Source of the DNA: Desulfobacteraceae bacterium | Lineage (GTDB): Bacteria; Desulfobacterota; DSM-4660; Desulfatiglandales; Desulfatiglandaceae | DNA length: 10,050 bases | Direction of reading: 5' to 3' | NCBI GenBank assembly: GCA_013203065.1 | Contig: JABMQV010000487.1 | Coordinates: forward strand, 1-10,050 | Program-made: the position numbers and the translations under genes | The notes under the pieces: generated by a model | Told to the model about the DNA's origin: nothing | Seen by the model: the letters and a program-made list of their open reading frames with translations, nothing else | Database searches by the model: none | In this document: positions 5,681-10,050 of the stretch, piece by piece | How the letters are laid out: every line of letters starts with the position of its first letter | Position numbering within the stretch: position 1 is the stretch's first letter

Positions 5681-7530
5681 TATTTTTTCAATGGTAATAT
5701 CGCATTTTCAGGACAGACTTGAGCACATATTGTACAGCCGATACAGAGATCGCTGTTTATCTCAACCCGTTCCCCTTCCAGGAACATGGCCGGGCAGGCC
5801 AGTTTGTTGATGCAGTCCCTGTGGTTCTTGCACTTGTCTTGATCAACTTGAAAGGGTCTGACCTTTTTCTGCTGGCCCGTTGCCCTTGCAAAGAGCGGGC
5901 AGAATTCCTTTGATATGATGACCGAGACACCATCATAATCCTTGGCGGCCTTCACCGACTCTATGGTCTTTTTCAGCTTGAAGGGCCGAACCAGATGGAC
6001 ATCCTTGACACCGCATCCCCTGACCAGTTCCTCCAGGGAAATCTGTGTCAGATCAACTCCCATGGGGTCCGTATCAACCCCTGGGTGGGGCTGATGCCCG
6101 GTCATGGCCGTTGTTCCGTTATCGAGGATCACAAGGGTAAATTTATGGTTGTTATGCACCGCGTTGATTAGCCCTGTAATGCCTGAATGGAAAAACGTCG
6201 AATCTCCGATAAAGGACACCACATCCTGGTCTGTGGCACGTGAAAACCCGCAGGAGGAACTCACTGAAGAGCCCATGCAGATCACCATGTCGGCCATGGA
6301 AATGGGCGGCAGGAGCCCAAGGGTATAACAGCCTATATCGGTCGGATTGATGGCATCGGGGCCATAGGCCTCCTTGACCGCGTAGTAGGTGGCCCGATGA
6401 GGGCATCCGGCGCAGAGATTGGGTGGCCTTCCAGGGAGTTCCGGTAGATTGGAAAGATCCAGGCCTTCCGGGGCCTGATAGTCAACCCCAAAATATTCGG
6501 CAATGGCCTTTCTGACCATGCCGGGGTCATACTCAAAAAGGCGGGATAGGCCCCCGACCCCCTTCCCTTTGATGGGGATGGTAATCCCATTTTCCTGGGC
6601 GATGGCCTTGAGGTCGTTTTCGTTGACCGGTTCCAGTTCTTCAACCACCAGGACCTTATCCACCTGTTTTAGAAAACCGGCACAGAGGGCCTTTGGAATG
6701 GGCCATGAAAATCCAAGCCTCAAAAGGCTGACCTTGTCCGCTATCCCCAGGTCCGAGACCGCATCCCTGACGTAGTTAAAGCTGACACCGTTGGCAACGA
6801 TCCCCCATTTTCCATCTCCGATGATCCGGTTATAGTCGGAGTTTTCTGATTTTTCCAAACTTTGATCATATTTTTCCAGTAGGAGTTTGTGAAGATTTCT
6901 GGAGACGGCAGGGACGCACACAAAATGGAAGGGGTTTTTCTGGAAGGTGTCTTTTGTCTTTATTGGCCTCAAATCACCGAGTGTGACATGGCCCCTGATG
7001 TGGTTGAGTCGTGTGGTGGTCCTGATGATCACAGGGAGTTCCAGCGCTTCAGACAGATCAAAGGCGGCAACGGTCATATCCTTCATCTCCTGGGTGTTGG
7101 TGGGCTCCAGCATGGGAAGACTCGATAGCCTGGCGTAATAACGGTTGTCCTGTTCGTTCTGGCTTGAGAAGAGAAAGGGGTCGTCCGCGTTGATAATGAC
7201 CATTCCCCCCTTGACCCCCACATAGGCCAGGGTCATGAGAGGGTCAGCGGCCACATTGAGACCCACGTGCTTCATGGTCACCATGGTCCTCAGACCGGAG
7301 ATCGCAGCGGCCGCGCCCACTTCCAGGGCGACCTTTTCATTGGTTGAGTATTCAAAGTAGAGATCGGTCTCTTGACTGATTTCAAAGAATTGTTCGGGAA
7401 TCTCTGAAGAGGGTGTCCCAGGGTAGCAGGTTGCAAAGGATACCCCTGCCTCAAGGGCCCCCCTTGCGATGGCCTCATTACCCAATAGAAGCAGCTCTTT
7501 CCCGGAGTCCTGTGATAGTAACTTGTGCAT
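5680..7530 (-). CDS. iorA: Indolepyruvate:ferredoxin oxidoreductase, alpha subunit
   Basis: A 616-residue large subunit of full family length. The N-terminal pyrimidine-type domain carries GNEAIARGALEAG (17-29) and CYPGTPSSEIPE (35-46). The central region has the family motif CAGCPHR (373-379). The thiamine diphosphate domain has IGDSTFFHSG (441-450) and LDNGTTAMTGHQPHPG (469-484). The C-terminal ferredoxin domain has a canonical second site, CIGCTICAQVCP (596-607). The first site reads C567-x5-C573-x5-C579-P with His at 570, where the family usually has a fourth Cys. The partner is IorB, encoded 12 bases downstream. The products are aryl-acetyl-CoA, CO2 and reduced ferredoxin, or the reverse. 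GGAGGGTG lies five bases before ATG 7530. The acyl-CoA ligase gene ends 74 bases upstream, suggesting one transcript. Confidence 0.97.
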   Translation of the reverse strand: MHKLLSQDSGKELLLLGNEAIARGALEAGVSFATCYPGTPSSEIPEQFFEISQETDLYFEYSTNEKVALEVGAAAAISGLRTMVTMKHVGLNVAADPLMTLAYVGVKGGMVIINADDPFLFSSQNEQDNRYYARLSSLPMLEPTNTQEMKDMTVAAFDLSEALELPVIIRTTTRLNHIRGHVTLGDLRPIKTKDTFQKNPFHFVCVPAVSRNLHKLLLEKYDQSLEKSENSDYNRIIGDGKWGIVANGVSFNYVRDAVSDLGIADKVSLLRLGFSWPIPKALCAGFLKQVDKVLVVEELEPVNENDLKAIAQENGITIPIKGKGVGGLSRLFEYDPGMVRKAIAEYFGVDYQAPEGLDLSNLPELPGRPPNLCAGCPHRATYYAVKEAYGPDAINPTDIGCYTLGLLPPISMADMVICMGSSVSSSCGFSRATDQDVVSFIGDSTFFHSGITGLINAVHNNHKFTLVILDNGTTAMTGHQPHPGVDTDPMGVDLTQISLEELVRGCGVKDVHLVRPFKLKKTIESVKAAKDYDGVSVIISKEFCPLFARATGQQKKVRPFQVDQDKCKNHRDCINKLACPAMFLEGERVEINSDLCIGCTICAQVCPENAILPLKK

Positions 7531-7535
7531 GTTTT

Positions 7536-7576
7536 CACCCTCCCCTTAATCCCCTCTCATCAATGGAGGGGGATAA
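7536..7576. repeat. REP-like imperfect palindrome upstream of iorA
   Basis: The short gap between ligase and iorA holds C-rich CACCCTCCCC (7536-7545) followed by a hairpin whose core is CCCCTC (7551-7556) and GAGGGG (7566-7571) around 9 bases. The flanks TTAAT and GATAA extend the pairing imperfectly. This resembles short palindromic repeats scattered between genes in many bacterial genomes. The C-rich part is the complement of the iorA ribosome binding site. Copies elsewhere cannot be checked here. Confidence 0.4.
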
Positions 7577-7583
7577 TGCAGGT

Positions 7584-7615
7584 TTAAGGTTATCCAAAGC
7601 GAAATCAAACCTTAA
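7584..7615. repeat. Inverted repeat around the ligase stop codon
   Basis: TTAAGGTT (7584-7591) and AACCTTAA (7608-7615) are perfect 8-bp inverted arms with a 16-base centre. The stop codon of the ligase (7607-7605) lies in the centre. The arms are AT-rich and no T-run follows, so complete termination is unlikely. It could slow 3' decay or partly attenuate the downstream iorAB message; that is speculative. Confidence 0.3.
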
Positions 7616-9176
7616 GGCTTTCTGAAAAGCCTCCATATTTCTTCCTGAGCTTGGGTTTTTCGATTTTCCCGGTGGGGTTCCTGGGGACGTTGCCAAAGAA
7701 GATCCTCCGGGGCCTCTTGTATTTTGGAAGGCCCCCTGAGTATTCGAGGACCTCTTCCTCGGTCATTTCCTGCCCCGATTTTGGTTGCACAATTGCGGCC
7801 ACGATCTCGCCCAACCGCTCGTCGGGGATACCGATGACCGCAACATCGTGGATCTTTTGGTTTTCCATGAGAAAATTTTCTATCTCCACCGGGAAGATGT
7901 TTTCCCCGCCCGTGATAATAACATCCTTTTTCCTGTCCACAAGCCAGATAAACCCGTCTTCGTCAAGCCGGGCCATGTCTCCGGTGAGGAGCCAGCCATT
8001 GAGGAGGGTATCCCCGGTGGCCTCGGGGTTCCTGTAATATTCCTTCATTACGCCGGGGCCTTTGACCATCAGTTCGCCAGGTTCGCCGGTGGGCAGCTCC
8101 TTATGATCGTTGTCTACGATCTTACACTCCCAATCAAATCCGGGGATCCCAATGGCGCCGACTTTGTGAAGATTTTCCATGCCCAGGTGGACACACCCCG
8201 GTCCGGCGGATTCGCTCAGCCCGTAGTCTGTATCATAGTCGTGATGGGGGAAGACTTTTTTCCAGTTCTTTATGAGGCTGGGCGGAACGGGCTGTGCACC
8301 GATATGCATCAATCTCCACTGGTCTAAATGGTACGCTTCCAGGTTTACCTCCCCGCTTTCAATGGCAACCAGAATATCTTGGGCCCATGGTACCAGGAGC
8401 CATACGATGGTGACCTTTTCTTCAGACACGGCCTCAAGGATCCACTGCGGCTTGATACCCCTCAGGATTACCGCCCTGGCACCGACGATCAAATTTCCAA
8501 ACCAGTGCATCTTGGCCCCTGTGTGATAAAGGGGAGGAATGCACAGAAAATTGTCTTCATGGGTCTGGTTGTGATGACGGTTCTCCACCACGCACGCGGA
8601 TTCAAGGTTCCTGTGGGTCAGGAGGATCGGCTTTGGAGTGCCGGTGGTGCCGGAGGTAAAATAGAGGGCGGCTTCATCCATGAGTTCAAGGGGGATGGGG
8701 GGCCCCTGAGCCGACCCTGCCTCCAGAAAGGCATTAAAGTGTTCTGCATAGCCAGGGAGCAAAGGGTCAGGGCCCAAAAAGATATAATCGCTGATGGTCT
8801 CCAGGTCGCCTTTGACGGCATCAACGCGCTCAACAAACTCTTCCCCAAACAGGATGGCCTTGGCCTCGGCAATGTCAGCGCAGTATCGGATATCATCGGC
8901 CATGAACCGAAAATTTAAGGGTACTGCCCATGCCCCTGTCCGGAGAATTCCAAAATAGGCGGGGAGCCATTCGAGGCAATTCATCATAAGATGAATCACC
9001 TTGTCTCCCTTCCTGATGCCTTTTGCAATCAAACCATTGGCTGTCCTGTTGGCAATATCATCGAATTCCTTCCATGTGATGGCGACCCTGGTCCCCTTTG
9101 ATGGGTCTCTTTCGATCAGGGCGATCTCGTCCCCGTACATTCTTGAATTTCTTGCCAAAACCTCTGTGATAATCAT
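7605..9176 (-). CDS. AMP-forming acyl-CoA synthetase (ANL superfamily)
   Basis: A complete 523-residue ligase that activates a carboxylic acid to its acyl-AMP and then its CoA thioester. The core motifs are in order: P-loop YFTSGTTGTPKPILLTH (172-188), the substrate region LCIPPLYHTGAKMHW (211-225), A5 DYGLSES (317-323), A7 WLLTGD (395-400), the A8 hinge DRKKDVIITGGENIFP (414-429) and A10 NPTGKIEKPKLRKKY (500-514) with catalytic Lys504. All expected residues are present. The family includes medium/long-chain and aryl acid ligases, and the substrate cannot be read from sequence alone. Being upstream of iorAB suggests an aryl or branched acid (for example phenylacetate or indoleacetate), an inference from context. 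ATG 9176 is preceded by a purine-rich GGAAGAGAG. It is the first gene of its operon. Confidence 0.95.
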   Translation of the reverse strand: MIITEVLARNSRMYGDEIALIERDPSKGTRVAITWKEFDDIANRTANGLIAKGIRKGDKVIHLMMNCLEWLPAYFGILRTGAWAVPLNFRFMADDIRYCADIAEAKAILFGEEFVERVDAVKGDLETISDYIFLGPDPLLPGYAEHFNAFLEAGSAQGPPIPLELMDEAALYFTSGTTGTPKPILLTHRNLESACVVENRHHNQTHEDNFLCIPPLYHTGAKMHWFGNLIVGARAVILRGIKPQWILEAVSEEKVTIVWLLVPWAQDILVAIESGEVNLEAYHLDQWRLMHIGAQPVPPSLIKNWKKVFPHHDYDTDYGLSESAGPGCVHLGMENLHKVGAIGIPGFDWECKIVDNDHKELPTGEPGELMVKGPGVMKEYYRNPEATGDTLLNGWLLTGDMARLDEDGFIWLVDRKKDVIITGGENIFPVEIENFLMENQKIHDVAVIGIPDERLGEIVAAIVQPKSGQEMTEEEVLEYSGGLPKYKRPRRIFFGNVPRNPTGKIEKPKLRKKYGGFSESLKV

Positions 9177-9217
9177 GGTCTCTCTTCCGGATAAAGCTAT
9201 ATTCTAGCTACAAAGTG

Positions 9218-9246
9218 ACCGTAAGGGATATGTCCTGGGCTGTCAA
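9218..9246 (-). promoter_or_regulatory. Sigma-70 promoter for the ligase-iorA-iorB operon
   Basis: A perfect TTGACA (9246-9241) and TACGGT (9223-9218) are spaced by 17 bases; the -10 keeps the first, second and last consensus positions. The predicted transcript starts near 9211 with a leader of about 35 bases. Within that leader AGCTA (9195-9199) and TAGCT (9205-9209) form a short inverted repeat that could be an operator. Confidence 0.5.
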
Positions 9247-9265
9247 GAAAAAAGAGGGGGGCAAT

Positions 9266-9281
9266 GGTCTCAGGGGAGACC
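9266..9281 (-). terminator. Terminator-like hairpin after the TPR gene
   Basis: GGTCTC and GAGACC form a 6-bp stem with a 4-base loop, starting eight bases past the TPR gene stop. On the minus strand a C-rich stretch and then six T (complement of 9248-9253) follow about 12 bases later, which is far for an intrinsic terminator. A second 6-bp hairpin (9280-9285 with 9293-9298) overlaps it and includes the stop codon. The location just before a strong promoter supports a transcript boundary. Confidence 0.35.
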
Positions 9282-9288
9282 GTCTGTT

Positions 9289-9969
9289 TCAAAGACGGGC
9301 CTTGGCCATGGGAAGAAAGGGCGAGGTCTTATATTTCTCAATAAATTCTTTGAGAATCTCTCTTGCCTTCTCAGATTGATTGTCCAGCCTGTAAAGTCGC
9401 GCCAGGCTATACATGGCGGTCTCCTTGAAAGGGTCCGCGGGACGGTCCAGAATAGCGTTTAGGTGCTGTATGGCGGTCTTATTGTCTCCTTTGGCCTCAT
9501 AACAGGCAGCCAGGGCCAGATTGGTCAGCGAGTCAAAGTCCCCTTCCCCTGAGATCTTCTTTGAAAATTCCTTGTACAAGGCAATTGCCTCATCATACTT
9601 CTTGTCGGCGAATTTCAAATAGGCCACTTGCGGGAGCGCCAAACGGGCGGCCTTTGACAGACCGTAATCATCGATGACCTTATCGAATAGTTCATCGGAT
9701 TTTTTCAGGCCTTCCGCGTCCGCACCGGGCCCCATATTTTTACTGAGGGTATCATAGGCAAAGTTATATGCGTTTTGTCCTTTTTTGTTGACAGAGCGCA
9801 TATAAGTGTTGATCCCCAGGTAGACCACGACGATTACAGCTATCGCCAGACCCGCGTATTTAAACATCTTTGTGTGGGCAGTGTAATAATTGACCGCACG
9901 GCTGGAAAGTGTCAGGAATTCATCTGGCCCTTTGAGGAGTTCTTTTCTGCTTATCTTCTTTTTTGCCAT
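9289..9969 (-). CDS. Membrane-anchored tetratricopeptide (TPR) protein, YfgM-like
   Basis: 226 residues. A basic N-terminus (MAKKKISRKELLKG) is followed by one hydrophobic span, about 37-56 (KYAGLAIAVIVVVYLGINTY), not a cleavable signal peptide; the positive-inside rule puts the N-terminus in the cytoplasm and the rest in the periplasm. The remainder is helical with TPR-like pairs: AARLALPQVAYLKFADKKYD (107-126), LTNLALAACYEAKGDNKTA (148-166) and ETAMYSLARLYRLDNQSEKA (183-202). This layout matches the TPR_21/YfgM type of anchored TPR proteins, involved in handling of secreted or outer membrane proteins in E. coli. The exact partner is unknown. The ribosome binding site before ATG 9969 is weak (GAAAGAG). 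It is the only gene of its transcript visible here. Confidence 0.9.
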   Translation of the reverse strand: MAKKKISRKELLKGPDEFLTLSSRAVNYYTAHTKMFKYAGLAIAVIVVVYLGINTYMRSVNKKGQNAYNFAYDTLSKNMGPGADAEGLKKSDELFDKVIDDYGLSKAARLALPQVAYLKFADKKYDEAIALYKEFSKKISGEGDFDSLTNLALAACYEAKGDNKTAIQHLNAILDRPADPFKETAMYSLARLYRLDNQSEKAREILKEFIEKYKTSPFLPMAKARL

Positions 9970-10019
9970 TGTTTTGCTCTTTCGTCCTAATGGATTTGGG
10001 TCTGCAAAGCACCAAGGAC

Positions 10020-10048
10020 CTGATAACAGATGGAAAAATTCCAGTCAA
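10020..10048 (-). promoter_or_regulatory. Sigma-70 promoter for the TPR gene
   Basis: TTGACT (10048-10043) and TATCAG (10025-10020) are 17 bases apart on the minus strand; they match five and four of six consensus positions. The transcript would have a leader of about 45 bases before ATG 9969. The spacer contains the perfect inverted repeat TGGAA-AAA-TTCCA (10031-10043, plus strand), a possible operator site. Confidence 0.45.
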
Positions 10049-10050
10049 CC

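Noticed and set aside
7785..8918. Two consecutive plus-strand open frames of 180 and 196 codons
   Set aside because: Both are antisense to the acyl-CoA ligase, which has all its core motifs. Their adjacency is a by-product of the ligase codon pattern.

Overview
The window reads as a chromosomal segment of an anaerobic, moderate-GC bacterium. A Desulfobacterota-like organism (sulfate reducer or syntroph) is the best guess, from the ferredoxin-linked IorAB enzyme, the LonC-type protease, the YkgJ-like cysteine-cluster protein and general sequence style. This is inference; there is no rRNA or other taxonomic marker. Nothing here looks like phage, plasmid, IS element, CRISPR or tRNA.

Layout: (1) 1-595, minus strand: the 5' part of a DUF523 (TudS-like) / DUF1722 gene that runs off the left edge. 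(2) 596-859: a divergent intergenic region with a perfect 8-bp palindrome and a candidate promoter in each direction. (3) 860-5012, plus strand: four tightly packed genes, namely a small heat-shock protein (Hsp20), a LonC-like Ser/Lys protease with an AAA-type module, a small protein with eight cysteines resembling YkgJ, and a class I SAM-dependent methyltransferase-like protein. The last three overlap end to start, so they are probably co-translated. (4) 5011-5033: a hairpin between convergent operons. (5) 9176 down to 5080, minus strand: an AMP-forming acyl-CoA ligase followed by iorA and iorB (indolepyruvate:ferredoxin oxidoreductase). A consensus-like promoter lies upstream at 9218-9246 and a REP-like palindrome sits between ligase and iorA. 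(6) 9969 down to 9289, minus strand: a membrane-anchored TPR protein with its own promoter at the right edge.

How the genes may work together: the plus-strand cluster looks like a protein quality-control unit (holdase chaperone plus protease) carrying two uncharacterised partners, a putative metal-cluster protein and a putative methyltransferase. The minus-strand cluster joins activation of an organic acid to CoA with reversible interconversion of aryl-acyl-CoA and aryl-2-oxoacid. It could serve aromatic amino acid degradation, or reductive synthesis of aromatic amino acids from aryl acids. The most notable points are the chained Lon / Cys-cluster / methyltransferase arrangement, a Cys-to-His change in the first Fe-S site of IorA, and the ligase-iorA-iorB pairing.
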